A DNA stretch of 64,000 bases. It comes from Candidatus Schekmanbacteria bacterium (lineage in GTDB: Bacteria > CSSED10-310 > JACPHN01). The notes under the pieces are model-generated. The model searched no databases, was not told where the DNA came from, and was given only the letters and a program-made list of their open reading frames with translations. Shown piece by piece: positions 1 to 8,328 of this stretch (the stretch's first letter is position 1; each line of letters begins with the position of its first letter). The translations under genes and the position numbers were made by a program. The stretch is taken from the NCBI GenBank assembly GCA_016188575.1, contig JACPHN010000269.1:65098-129097 (forward strand), given 5' to 3'.

Positions 1-1
1 C

Positions 2-235
2 CGCGCGGCCTTCGCCTCCGACCGCGCGCACATGCGCGCCGCCGACGGGACCTACACGGCGGCACCGCCGCCATGGCCGGCGATTTCGCCATGCCCGGAC
101 GCTCCCTCCAACCTCTCGCAGTTCCTTGACATGGACCACGCGTTCCTGGGGGACGTCCTGAATCTCCAGCAATTTCTGTCGTATGTCTTGAGCGCGCCTG
201 GGGCGGATTCCGGTGCAGCTTCCCCGGCCCACTAA
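2..235 (+). CDS. C-terminal end of an unidentified protein (5' partial)
   Basis: The frame is open from the first bases of the window and ends at a stop at 233-235, so this is the tail of a gene that begins outside. About 77 residues are visible. A stretch reading DMDHAFLGDVLNLQQFL could be the catalytic-His region of an alpha/beta hydrolase, but that is only a guess; no full domain can be recognised. The rest is Pro/Ala-rich. Product unknown. Confidence 0.4.
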   Translation, partial: RAAFASDRAHMRAADGTYTAAPPPWPAISPCPDAPSNLSQFLDMDHAFLGDVLNLQQFLSYVLSAPGADSGAASPAH

Positions 236-369
236 CTCGGTTTGGCGCCCGCACGCGTTTGACTCTCGTCCACTGGCGCCGTATGCTCTTGCCCTCCGTG
301 CACACGAGCCGTGTCGCCTGGGCGCCGCCCGACGCGAATGAAATACTGCCTGCCCGGCCACACACTTAG

Positions 370-1050
370 ATGGGAAATACCGTGAGACCTGCGGCACTCT
401 TCGACTTGGACGGAACGCTCCTTACGGTCAATAGCGCCAAGCTGTGGGCCCGGCGTGAGCGATCCCAGGGTCGCGCCGGGATATCGTACATGCTCAAGGC
501 GGGCTTTTACCTGGCGGCCTACAAGCTGGGTGCGATCAACTACGAAAAGGCCCTCGCCGAAGCGCTTGCGACCATCAAGGGAATCCGCGAGGAAACGATT
601 CGTGAATGGACACAAGCGTGGTTTGCGGCAGACGTCGTGCCGTGCGCGGCGCCCGGTGCCTTTCCGGTGATCGCCTGGCACCGCGCTCAAGGGCATGTTC
701 TTGCGCTCATCACCTCCAGCTCCCCCTACTTGGCGGAATGTGCGGTGGCGCTCTTTGGACTGGATGCCTATCGGGCGACCACTTACTCGGTAAGCGACGG
801 ATGCTTGACCGGCGAGTTCGTTTCCCCTCCATGTTTCGGGGAGGGGAAAGTGCACTACGCCAAAGAGCTTGCGGCGGAGCAGAGGTTCGACCTCGACGCC
901 AGCTACTTCTACACGGATAGCTCGACCGATCTCCCGTTGCTGCAGCGGGTTGCCAATCCGCGGGTCGTGCATCCCGACCCCAGGCTCCGGCTCGCGGCCA
1001 GAAGAAACGGCTGGCAAGTCCTCGATTGGCGGCAGGGGTCGTCAGTCTGA
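370..1050 (+). CDS. HAD-superfamily phosphatase, subfamily IB (SerB-like)
   Basis: A 226-residue HAD hydrolase. Motif I is DLDGT with nucleophile and acid/base D12 and D14, motif II is TSSS at 115-118, motif III is K160, and motif IV is YTDSSTDLPLL around 181-191. The T before DS, where SerB has G, is usual in the HAD-IB branch related to phosphoserine phosphatase. These enzymes hydrolyse small phosphomonoesters in the cytoplasm; the substrate cannot be read from sequence. A helical cap lies between motifs I and II. The ATG at 370 gives the family's normal N-terminus just before motif I, but the ribosome site is weak. A second, divergent HAD-IB gene lies at 2798-3502, with the cytochrome genes between. 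Confidence 0.85.
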   Translation: MGNTVRPAALFDLDGTLLTVNSAKLWARRERSQGRAGISYMLKAGFYLAAYKLGAINYEKALAEALATIKGIREETIREWTQAWFAADVVPCAAPGAFPVIAWHRAQGHVLALITSSSPYLAECAVALFGLDAYRATTYSVSDGCLTGEFVSPPCFGEGKVHYAKELAAEQRFDLDASYFYTDSSTDLPLLQRVANPRVVHPDPRLRLAARRNGWQVLDWRQGSSV

Positions 1051-1111
1051 TTCGATCCGGCGTGCCACACCAGCTTGCGCCGCCAGTTCCTGCGTCTCGC
1101 CGGTGCGCCGT

Positions 1112-2317
1112 CTAGAGCCAGAAGTGCGTCTGAAAAAGGAACGTATCGTTGTCCACCTCCCGACCCGGCCCTTCGCGGTCGAATCGGTATCGCACCTCCC
1201 ACTCGAAGCTCTCCAGCAGGTGCAGCGATGTTCCCACGGAATAGCGGTGCCGGTGATCGTCCTTGACAATAACGTCAGGGTCCCAGAAGTCATACTGCAC
1301 AAAGAAGTCGACGCCGCTATGCACCTGTACGTTGATGAGGCCAAAGAGCGCCTTCGAATCGAAATCGAGGCCCGAAAGATCATCCGACACCGTTTTCTTG
1401 TTCCATTCCACAAGGCCCGCTAGCCGCCAGATGCCCAGGGCTCCATGGACACCCCACATGCGGGTGTCCTTGTCGTCGGCGTCGACCGCCAGTAACGACA
1501 CCCCGGCGCCATAGGACAGCTCCAGCCGTCGATGGAGCAGCTTGCTCCCCAGGTTGATGCTGTATCCCTTCGGGTTTCGACCGAAAGCTTCGTTGCCCAT
1601 GTCCGTGAAGTAGGCCGCGTCTAGGAACGGAATGACGGGGTTTGTTCCAATCTCTACCCCTTCCACGTAGTCCCATGCGCCAAGCCCCTGGCCATCGCCT
1701 TTCCAGCCTCTGACGAAGGCTGTGTGGTCCTGATATCGCAGCCCAAAAGGAGGCAGAAAGCGCCCCACCTTGACATGGCTCATGTAGGGGAGCTCATCGA
1801 GTTGAACAAAGAGCTCCTTTCGCGAGGGAATGTCGACCGGAGTCCTGCCATCCTGGTAGTAGATCGTGAGGTGTCGAATGGGCATGACCGCCAGGTAGAG
1901 ATCGGCCTGCATGGGGAAGAATCGGTATGAGCGCCCCTGCTGTTTCACATACGCCGTGCGCAGGTCGAGGCCAAACTGAAAGTATTTGCCGAGCGCTTGC
2001 CTCCTTGGCTCCAGCCTCGTGAAGATGGGTAGCACGAAGGAGCTACCGCGCGCGGTGGCGTAGTAGCGGGCGGCGCTGTTGCGCAATCCCCCGCCGCTCT
2101 GGTTGAGATGGCACGAGTTACAGTGAAGAGAGCATTTTCGTTTGGACCAGGCAACCTGCCCCTCCAGTTTCAGTGGGGCCTCATCGTGACATGCTACGCA
2201 GTCCGCGCCGTGCTTGGCGGCGAAGAGAGGATAGGGCTGCGCGGGAGATGCAGCGAGAGCCAGGAAAACCACGACGACGGCACCGGCGGAGAGGTGTACA
2301 AGACGCATGCTGCTCAT
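1112..2317 (-). CDS. Diheme c-type cytochrome fused to an outer-membrane beta-barrel
   Basis: 401 residues. A signal peptide (about 1-24) is followed by two heme-binding motifs, CVACH at 40-44 and CNSCH at 66-70. The remaining 300 or so residues alternate polar and hydrophobic, aromatic-rich strands and end in HFWL, as expected of an outer-membrane barrel with a terminal aromatic. The layout suggests a heme module at the periplasmic face of a porin-like barrel, a single-chain version of a porin-cytochrome conduit; electron transfer is inferred. The start at 2317 is chosen because GGAGG lies just upstream, whereas an earlier in-frame ATG has none. The upstream neighbour on the same strand is a cytochrome lipoprotein 17 bp away, so the two are probably one operon. 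Confidence 0.75.
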   Translation of the reverse strand: MSSMRLVHLSAGAVVVVFLALAASPAQPYPLFAAKHGADCVACHDEAPLKLEGQVAWSKRKCSLHCNSCHLNQSGGGLRNSAARYYATARGSSFVLPIFTRLEPRRQALGKYFQFGLDLRTAYVKQQGRSYRFFPMQADLYLAVMPIRHLTIYYQDGRTPVDIPSRKELFVQLDELPYMSHVKVGRFLPPFGLRYQDHTAFVRGWKGDGQGLGAWDYVEGVEIGTNPVIPFLDAAYFTDMGNEAFGRNPKGYSINLGSKLLHRRLELSYGAGVSLLAVDADDKDTRMWGVHGALGIWRLAGLVEWNKKTVSDDLSGLDFDSKALFGLINVQVHSGVDFFVQYDFWDPDVIVKDDHRHRYSVGTSLHLLESFEWEVRYRFDREGPGREVDNDTFLFQTHFWL

Positions 2318-2334
2318 GTTTGTTTCCTCCGATC

Positions 2335-2760
2335 CTAGCGTTCGGCGCCGTTGTCGATCCACGCTTCGATGGCGGCAATATCCGCCTCGGACAGCGGAGT
2401 CCCGTCAAGCGGCATCTGGCTTGCCTCTCCACCGACGGATCCGGCCGTGCCGCGCAGCTTGTGAATCAGATAGCTAGAGGCCGCATCTCCCGGTGCAACC
2501 CGGAACAACGCGGGGACTTGCGAGCTCCTTTGGTTGACGAGATTGTCGTATGCGTTCCCCGAGGCAAGGCTCAACCCGGCGGACGGATTTTGCCCATGGC
2601 ACCCAGAAAGGGCGCATCGCGCCTGGAATATCGAGCTATTTATGGTGTCGAACGCGGAATCGGCTCGCGTAGCTTCCGAGCCCTCGCCGCTGCAAGAAAG
2701 CACAGAGATGATAAGCGCCAAAAGAAGAATCGAGGGGATCTCTTTCGAGATCTTGTTCAT
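2335..2760 (-). CDS. Lipoprotein with a CX4CH heme-type motif
   Basis: 141 residues. A lipobox-type signal peptide ends LSC with lipidated C23. The mature part carries C49-A-L-S-G-C54-H55, a CX4CH motif instead of the usual CXXCH, then the sequence pattern seen in small deltaproteobacterial cytochrome-like lipoproteins: a GL.L..G..Y..L block, PGD, SYL..KL, MP.DG.PLS and a final AIEAWIDNGA helix, which supplies a Met as possible axial ligand. AAGGAGG sits a few bases before the ATG at 2760, deciding the start. It is encoded just upstream of the cytochrome-barrel gene and probably supplies or accepts electrons there (inference). Whether heme is attached to this longer motif needs testing. Confidence 0.75.
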   Translation of the reverse strand: MNKISKEIPSILLLALIISVLSCSGEGSEATRADSAFDTINSSIFQARCALSGCHGQNPSAGLSLASGNAYDNLVNQRSSQVPALFRVAPGDAASSYLIHKLRGTAGSVGGEASQMPLDGTPLSEADIAAIEAWIDNGAER

Positions 2761-2797
2761 CGTAACCTCCTTGTGCTCGATCATGACAACAGACGCG

Positions 2798-3502
2798 CTA
2801 CGGAGAAACACCGCTGCGCCGAGGTGTTAGCACGGCGTTCGCAACGTCGCGGAGATCCCCACGAACGACTTTCCCCGCGGCTTTGACCACGGCATCGTGC
2901 TTGGGTTCGAAAGCCACCGCGAGGCCGGCCTCTCGCATGGCGTGTACGTCGTTGATGTTGTCGCCTACAAAGACTGTCTGCGCGAGCGAGACGCCGCATC
3001 GGGCGGCGACGGCGTGGAGAGCGCGCGTCTTTCCCTCCATGTCGTACTCGGTAGCCTGCCAGCCGCAGATCCGGCCCTCCGCATCAAACGAAATGCAGTT
3101 GGTGTAAACGTGGCTGAATGGGTGCTCCGGAAGCAACAGGTCCAGGGTGATGTCGAGTGTGCCGCTGATGACCGCAAGCGCACAACCCGCCGTGCGCAGC
3201 TCGCCCAGCGCTTCCAGGGTGCCGGGAACGAGAAAGAGGTTGTCGCGAATGACGCGGGCGATCTCCGGCCGTCTCGCGCCGGCGGCGATCCAGGACTGAA
3301 TGTCGAGGCTGACCCACTCTGCGTAGCTCAGATTTCCCGCGAGCACCGACTCGAACCGCTCCTGGGCGAGCTCTTCCGGCACCCCGTAGCGGCGATTCAG
3401 CAGTTGCCAGACGACCTCTCCCGTGTGGCTCTTCACGATGGTCCCATCGACGTCAAATGCAACCAGGCGATACGGGCTAGTCTTCAATGTTCCCCTCGGC
3501 AT
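2798..3502 (-). CDS. HAD-superfamily phosphatase, SerB-like
   Basis: 234 residues with a full set of HAD motifs: DVDGT (D17, D19), VISGT at 111-115, K158 in GKTRAL, and GDNINDV at 180-186 with D181 and D185. The fold and cap are those of phosphoserine phosphatase and related HAD-IB enzymes. It differs enough from the HAD at 370-1050 that recent duplication is unlikely. An in-frame TTG five codons in has a better ribosome site (GAGGGGAAC), so the true start may be slightly later than 3502. It precedes the cytochrome pair on the same strand with a 37-bp gap and follows the PspF-like gene, so transcription with either is possible. Substrate unknown. Confidence 0.85.
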   Translation of the reverse strand: MPRGTLKTSPYRLVAFDVDGTIVKSHTGEVVWQLLNRRYGVPEELAQERFESVLAGNLSYAEWVSLDIQSWIAAGARRPEIARVIRDNLFLVPGTLEALGELRTAGCALAVISGTLDITLDLLLPEHPFSHVYTNCISFDAEGRICGWQATEYDMEGKTRALHAVAARCGVSLAQTVFVGDNINDVHAMREAGLAVAFEPKHDAVVKAAGKVVRGDLRDVANAVLTPRRSGVSP

Positions 3503-3517
3503 TTCCGTGGTGCAGGT

Positions 3518-4936
3518 CTAGCCGCCGCCGGTGTCGCGCGGCGATGACGGCCCGAGCAGCTTGGCATGATAGTAGCGAAACTGGTGATAAGAAAGGCCGA
3601 GTCGCCGCGCTGCCGCCGCCTGGTTGTCACCGGACGCCCCGAGCGCTTCTCTCAGCATTCTCCTGGCATGCGTATCGAGCCGATCCTGGAAGGAACCGGC
3701 ACCGCCGCCGGCGTCCTCTTCCTCCGCCAAAAGACCCAGATCTTGAGGCGTGATCTCTTGCGTCGTGTCGCGAAACGCAGCGCGCTCGATCAGGTTCTTT
3801 AGCTCGCGCACATTGCCTGGAAAGCTGTATCGCTCGAGAGTCTGCAGCGCGCTGGCGGACAGTCGCTTGCCGCTGAACGCTGGAATGTCCCGGGCAAAGG
3901 CATCGAGAAAGTGATGCGCAAGCACGCCGATATCGCCGCTGCGCTGGCGAAGCGGGGGAACTTCGATGACCTCGAACGCCAGGCGATCAAGGAGATCCGG
4001 CAGAAACTTGCCCTCGCGAATCCTCACCTTCAAGTCCGCATTCGTGGCGGAGATAATCCGGGCGCGCGTGCACAGCTCGCGGGAGCCTCCGACTCGGCTG
4101 AATGTGCCATATTCGACGACGCGCAGGATCTGCTGCTGAAACGCCAGGGACATGTGGGCGATCTCGTCCAGAAAGAGCGTACCGCCGTCAGCAAGCTCGA
4201 ACTTTCCCGCGGCAGCCGCTTCGGCCCCGGTGAAGGCGCCTTTTTCGTGCCCGAATAGCTCGTTTTCGAGCAACGTGTCGGAAAATGCCGCGCAGTTCAC
4301 CGTCACCATGTTGCCGGTGTCCGCACCGTTCAGCGCCGCGGTGTGGATCGCGCGCGCGACGAGCTCCTTTCCAGTGCCGCGTTCCCCAGTGATCAGAACG
4401 GGACGGGGAATCTTGGCGACGCGGTCAATCTTGCCCACGAGCGCGGCGATTTCCGGCGACTCGCCAACAATGCGGAAGCGCGCCTGAAGCTTTCTACGTA
4501 GCAGCTCATTTTGTTGATCGAGCCGGCGATTGGTGTCTATCGCCGCGAACAGGGAGCTCAGTTTGCCTACGAGCGTCGCGGTGCGGGCTTCAAGTTGCTC
4601 GCCGAGCACCAAGAAATCCGTTGCGCCGGCCGCGATGCTGGCGGCGACGAGCTCGACGGTTCCCTCTTCGGCGGCGACCACGATGGGAGCAATCGCCAGC
4701 GCCTCGCGCATCCGGCGCACGAAATCCAGGCCGGCGTGGCTGTCAGCCGGTCCCGCGGCGGGTTCCAGGTATGCCACCACCAAGTGCACCGGGTGCCGCG
4801 CCGCGGCGTCAAGAACGTGCTGCACCTGCGTGGCCGGTCGGAAGTCCGTGTCTCTCGGCATGATCGCGCACAGGCACTGCGTGAGCGCCGTCAACCGCGG
4901 GGTCACGGAGTCCAAGACAAAGACACAACGAGGCAT
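3518..4936 (-). CDS. PspF-like sigma-54 activator with a degenerate receiver
   Basis: 472 residues. Residues 1-125 look like a receiver but lack the phosphoacceptor: where Asp is expected after the third strand the protein reads VVAYLEP. Residues 155-400 are an AAA+ sigma-54-interacting domain with Walker A GERGTGKE (184-191), GAFTGA (233-238) and Walker B GGTLFLDE (251-258). The C-terminal HTH (about 438-460) contains GLSYHQFRYYHAKL, which is characteristic of PspF. The start at 4936 (MPRCVFVL) is preferred over longer frames because it begins the first receiver strand. The divergent SPFH gene has a sigma-54 promoter and is the likely target. With no phosphorylation site, activity is probably set by protein contacts, as for PspF (inference). 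Confidence 0.88.
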   Translation of the reverse strand: MPRCVFVLDSVTPRLTALTQCLCAIMPRDTDFRPATQVQHVLDAAARHPVHLVVAYLEPAAGPADSHAGLDFVRRMREALAIAPIVVAAEEGTVELVAASIAAGATDFLVLGEQLEARTATLVGKLSSLFAAIDTNRRLDQQNELLRRKLQARFRIVGESPEIAALVGKIDRVAKIPRPVLITGERGTGKELVARAIHTAALNGADTGNMVTVNCAAFSDTLLENELFGHEKGAFTGAEAAAAGKFELADGGTLFLDEIAHMSLAFQQQILRVVEYGTFSRVGGSRELCTRARIISATNADLKVRIREGKFLPDLLDRLAFEVIEVPPLRQRSGDIGVLAHHFLDAFARDIPAFSGKRLSASALQTLERYSFPGNVRELKNLIERAAFRDTTQEITPQDLGLLAEEEDAGGGAGSFQDRLDTHARRMLREALGASGDNQAAAARRLGLSYHQFRYYHAKLLGPSSPRDTGGG

Positions 4937-4999
4937 GGTCACAGCGTAGCAGCACCTGACGAATTTCACCAGGTATGATGATTTTCGCCAGTCCGGCCG

Positions 5000-5025
5000 G
5001 TCGCAGTGTGCGTCGATAGTGCGAC
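5000..5025. promoter_or_regulatory. Inverted repeat, candidate upstream activator site
   Basis: GTCGCA (5000-5005) and TGCGAC (5020-5025) form a perfect inverted repeat with a 14-bp spacer. It lies about 60-80 bp upstream of the sigma-54 promoter at 5066-5081, a usual distance for enhancer sites, and between the PspF-like gene and its probable target. Binding by that protein is inference. Confidence 0.4.
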
Positions 5026-5065
5026 AGGTGAGCAACCGTGCGCGTTTGAAGTTGGCGCGCAGAAG

Positions 5066-5081
5066 TGGCCGGGTCGTTGCA
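5066..5081 (+). promoter_or_regulatory. Sigma-54 promoter of the SPFH gene
   Basis: TGGCCGGGTCGTTGCA matches the consensus TGGCACG-N4-TTGCA at 14 of the 16 positions (counting the N4 as matched), with invariant GG and GC at exact -24/-12 spacing. Transcription would begin near 5093, leaving a leader of about 77 nt before the ATG at 5170. The divergent gene encodes a sigma-54 activator, which supports the call. Confidence 0.65.
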
Positions 5082-5169
5082 TGAGTTCGCATTGTCGTTC
5101 TGCGGCCGTCCGCAGATGGGCGCCAGCTCGCAGGGCGCCGCGAATAGCTACCAACAAGAGGAGAGCATC

Positions 5170-7281
5170 ATGGAATCAGCGAGACAAGGTATCGGCGCGG
5201 CAGCGGATTTGTCTGTTTGGAGCGGCTCGCTTTGGACCGTATTCTTGGTCATCGTGCTGAGTCTCTTGGCGATCACGGCGCTGGCCGTTCTGCTGGGCAC
5301 GCGCTACGTAGCCAACAACCGGATCGGTATCGTCGAGAAACTCTGGTCGCTTCGGGGCTCGCTGGCAGAAGGGCGGATGGTCGCGCTCAACGGCGAGGCA
5401 GGCTTTCAAGCTGAGCTGCTCCGCGGCGGCTTGCATCTTTTCTACTGGCCGTGGCAGTACCGCGTCCACCGGCACCCCCTCACCACAGTACCCCAGGGCA
5501 AAATCGGCTACGTCTTTGCTCGCGATGGCGAAGCGCTGCGTCCGGAGCAAACGCTCGGACAGAGTGTCGAATGCAACAGCTTTCAGGACGCGAGAGGCTT
5601 CTTGATGGGCGCCGGAAATCCCGACGGCCTGGTGGGGCAGCGAGGCCGCCAGCGAGCCATCTTGAGGGAAGGTGTCTATGCGATCAACCTGGCGCTGTTT
5701 GTCGTCCTGACGGAGGACGAGGTTTGCCACTTGTCGGTCCAGCATCATGACGATGACGTGGTCCTCGCCTGGCGCAAGCAGCTCGCCGAGATCAAGGGCT
5801 TCGACCCGGTGGTGATCGGACAATCGCTGAAGGCCGACACTGCCGCGGCCGCGGATACCGATGCCGATGCCAATGATCGGGATACGATCGGAGTCGTTAC
5901 CGTTCATGACGGACCGACCCCGGAGGCTGGCCAGATCATTGCACCGGCCGTCGGCAATGCGGCGATCGGGCCGCTCAACCACAACAACTTCCAGGCGCCG
6001 GAAGCGTTCCTGCGCGCCGGCGGGCGGCGGGGCCGCCAGTACGCCACGCTGACCGATGGCACGTATTTTATCAATCGCTGGTTCGCAACCGTGGAAATCA
6101 TGCCGAAAACCGTTGTCCCCATCGGCTTTGTCGGCGTCGTCGTCAGTTACTACGGCAAACAAGGTCAGGACTTGTCCGGCGCCGCCTTCCGGCACGGCGA
6201 GCGCGTTGCCGATGACGAGCGCGGTGTGCGCGCCAACACGCTCGGCCCTGGGAAATATCCGTTCAACACGTACGCCGGGCACGTTCACCTGGTGCCAACG
6301 ACCAACTTCGTGCTCCACTGGATCACCGGCCGCACCGAAAATCACCGCTACGATGAAACCCTGAGGTCGATCGACCTGGTCACCGCGGATGCCTACGAGC
6401 CGTTGTTTCCACTGTCGGTTGTCGTGCACATCGACTACCAGAAAGCCCCGAATGTCGTGCAGCGCTTTGGTGACGTCAAGAAACTGATCACGCAAACACT
6501 TGATCCGATGCTGAGTGCTTACTTCCGCGACATTGCCCACAAGAAGGCGATGCTCGAGCTCCTTCATGAGCGCGATCTCATTCAGCGCGAGGCAAAAAAA
6601 ACGCTGCGCGACCGGTTTGCCGAGTTCGACATAGAGCTCGTCGACGTCCTCATCGGCAAGCCTGCCACATCCGAGGCAAACGACCAGATTGAGACGCTGC
6701 TCGAGCAACTGCGGCAGCGTCAGCTTTCTCGCGAACAGGTCGCGACGTACGACTCGCAACGGATCGCGGCGGAAAAACTCCAGGAGCTCCGCCTGGCCCA
6801 GGCGGGAGCCGAGATGCAAACCGAGCTCACGAAGTCGCAGGTGCAAATCGAAATCGTGAGGAACCGTGCCGAAGCGAGCCTGGCCGAAGCGAGGAAGCGC
6901 GCCGAGCAGACGGTTGTGACTGCCGACGCCGAGGGTAAGGCCAAGGCTCTGATTGGCGAGGGTGAAGCCGCGCGTGTGCGTCTGGAGGGTGAGGCGGAGG
7001 CGGCGGTTCTACGCCAGAAGATCGAAAGCCTGGGCGAGCCGCGCCTGTACTCGTTGATCCAGATCGCGGCGGCGCTGTCCAACAGCAAGCAGCCGCTGGT
7101 TCCGGAACGTCTGTTCGTGTCCGGGGCGAGTGGCAACGGTGATGCCGGAAAGATTGACCACGGCATGCTCGGCACGCTCATTGACCTGCTCGTAGCCGAA
7201 AAGGTCGGAGCGCCGATGCGCGGTGACGAGGCGGGGGTTTCTACCTCCAGCGCCGACGTCGCAAGGGCGCCGGCGGTGTAG
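5170..7281 (+). CDS. SPFH/flotillin-like membrane protein
   Basis: 703 residues. A single membrane segment at about 17-43 is followed by a long SPFH (band 7) region and, from about 480 to 640, a charged Glu/Arg/Ala-rich coiled coil with EAR/AEA repeats typical of flotillins. Two blocks resembling each other (RGRQRAILREGVYAINLALF and GRRGRQYATLTDGTYFINRWF) suggest an internal duplication. An Asp/Ala-rich insert (TDADANDRD) lies near residue 235. GAGGAG before the ATG at 5170 sets the start; longer frames add no conserved sequence. SPFH proteins form membrane scaffolds and often accompany stress responses. The sigma-54 promoter and PspF-like regulator suggest an envelope-stress role, though no pspA is present here. 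Confidence 0.82.
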   Translation: MESARQGIGAAADLSVWSGSLWTVFLVIVLSLLAITALAVLLGTRYVANNRIGIVEKLWSLRGSLAEGRMVALNGEAGFQAELLRGGLHLFYWPWQYRVHRHPLTTVPQGKIGYVFARDGEALRPEQTLGQSVECNSFQDARGFLMGAGNPDGLVGQRGRQRAILREGVYAINLALFVVLTEDEVCHLSVQHHDDDVVLAWRKQLAEIKGFDPVVIGQSLKADTAAAADTDADANDRDTIGVVTVHDGPTPEAGQIIAPAVGNAAIGPLNHNNFQAPEAFLRAGGRRGRQYATLTDGTYFINRWFATVEIMPKTVVPIGFVGVVVSYYGKQGQDLSGAAFRHGERVADDERGVRANTLGPGKYPFNTYAGHVHLVPTTNFVLHWITGRTENHRYDETLRSIDLVTADAYEPLFPLSVVVHIDYQKAPNVVQRFGDVKKLITQTLDPMLSAYFRDIAHKKAMLELLHERDLIQREAKKTLRDRFAEFDIELVDVLIGKPATSEANDQIETLLEQLRQRQLSREQVATYDSQRIAAEKLQELRLAQAGAEMQTELTKSQVQIEIVRNRAEASLAEARKRAEQTVVTADAEGKAKALIGEGEAARVRLEGEAEAAVLRQKIESLGEPRLYSLIQIAAALSNSKQPLVPERLFVSGASGNGDAGKIDHGMLGTLIDLLVAEKVGAPMRGDEAGVSTSSADVARAPAV

Positions 7282-7342
7282 CCCGAACGTCGGTGAGATG
7301 CGCTGCCGGCGGTGATCGAAGCGCCGCCTGGGCAGCGCCCCC

Positions 7343-7420
7343 CTGAATCCGCCGCCGGTTCGGCGTCGAGGCGACAGCGCCCCTCTCCGTGCCTCCCCCC
7401 GCGTGCGGGGGGAGATGCGT
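7343..7420 (-). repeat. Palindromic repeat family, partial copy A
   Basis: Begins CTGAATCCGCCGCCGG and runs to the central hairpin CCTCCCCCCGCGTGCGGGG. On the minus strand it matches the right half of the complete copies, including CGACGCCGAA. The other arm is missing. The remaining bases between the SPFH and lipoprotein genes (about 200 in total) hold no gene that I can see. Confidence 0.75.
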
Positions 7421-7478
7421 GTTGCGCTCTACCGCCATTATGCGGCGGAGTGCTTCCGCCTGTGGGCGGCTCGCGGGG

Positions 7479-8159
7479 TCAGTCTCTGGTTACGGTGCAG
7501 CTCGTCACGGCAACGGTAAAGGTGTCTGAGTAGCTGCCATAGGAGACCGTTGCCTGTATCGTGCTGCCTCCGTTGAACGTGAGAGATACTTTCAGACCGG
7601 CCGCCGTTCGTGCGACTGCCCTTCCGCTTGTTGGCATGGCGCAAAGTTGCTTGGGCACGACGACATCATATAGAGTTGTCTGCAATGATACGCCATCCCA
7701 TGTTCCATTGCTGTCTCCATTGACCGTAACAGAGCGAGATGATGCTTGCGTTCCTGTTATTGTGTACTGGAAAGATAACGTTACATCCGTTCCTGTACCA
7801 GATCCTGTCGCCACAATCTTAACTGTCGTATTCGGATTATATATCGCTTGCTCATTGTTTGCATTGTCAAAATATCGTAGTGATACATTGACCGATACAT
7901 TGTAAGACACTTTGAATGACGCGGAGTCCGCTTTTTCGCCCGATGCCGGCCGCGACACTGCCGCTGCTGCCAGGATCCCGTGGACAGTTTCAATGGTGTT
8001 CTGGGTCAGTTTCGTGGTCGCTCTCATCTCACCGGAGGTGATGCCATCTGGATCGGAGGTGCCCGAGCCGCTGAATGGGCAACCGAGCACGAATAGGCCC
8101 AGAAGCCCGACGACAACTTTGGCGGACGTGATGGAACGGAGGATGATCGTGCGCGACAT
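7479..8159 (-). CDS. Hypothetical lipoprotein, Ser/Thr-rich
   Basis: 226 residues. The signal peptide ends VLGC with lipidated C27. The mature part is rich in Ser, Thr, Val, Asn and Gly with strand-like alternation, suggesting a beta-sandwich secreted domain; two Cys (about residues 177 and 221) could pair. No family is recognised. GGGAG precedes the ATG at 8159. The base composition is visibly lower in G+C than neighbouring genes, with codons such as TAT, AAT and ATA that are rare elsewhere in the window, a possible sign of transfer. A lipoprotein at 42866-43585 has a loosely similar start of the mature region, but I could not convince myself that they are related. Confidence 0.65.
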   Translation of the reverse strand: MSRTIILRSITSAKVVVGLLGLFVLGCPFSGSGTSDPDGITSGEMRATTKLTQNTIETVHGILAAAAVSRPASGEKADSASFKVSYNVSVNVSLRYFDNANNEQAIYNPNTTVKIVATGSGTGTDVTLSFQYTITGTQASSRSVTVNGDSNGTWDGVSLQTTLYDVVVPKQLCAMPTSGRAVARTAAGLKVSLTFNGGSTIQATVSYGSYSDTFTVAVTSCTVTRD

Positions 8160-8328
8160 GACTGCTCCCTTTTCCCGATTGGCGAACGGCGATCGACTGC
8201 TGCAGGCACCCCCTTCTACTTCGTAGGGATGTCGAATTCAAGGCAGGACTACGGCGTTGGCCAACGGGGCAGGGGGCATCGGCCGTTGGGGGCGGGTGTC
8301 AGGTTGTCGGCAGGGAGCCGAGGCGCGG

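Noticed and set aside
5176-6846. Long minus-strand open frame opposite the SPFH gene
   Set aside because: Its protein shows no domain and its codon pattern is what is expected from the complement of a GC-rich gene; the plus-strand product is clear.
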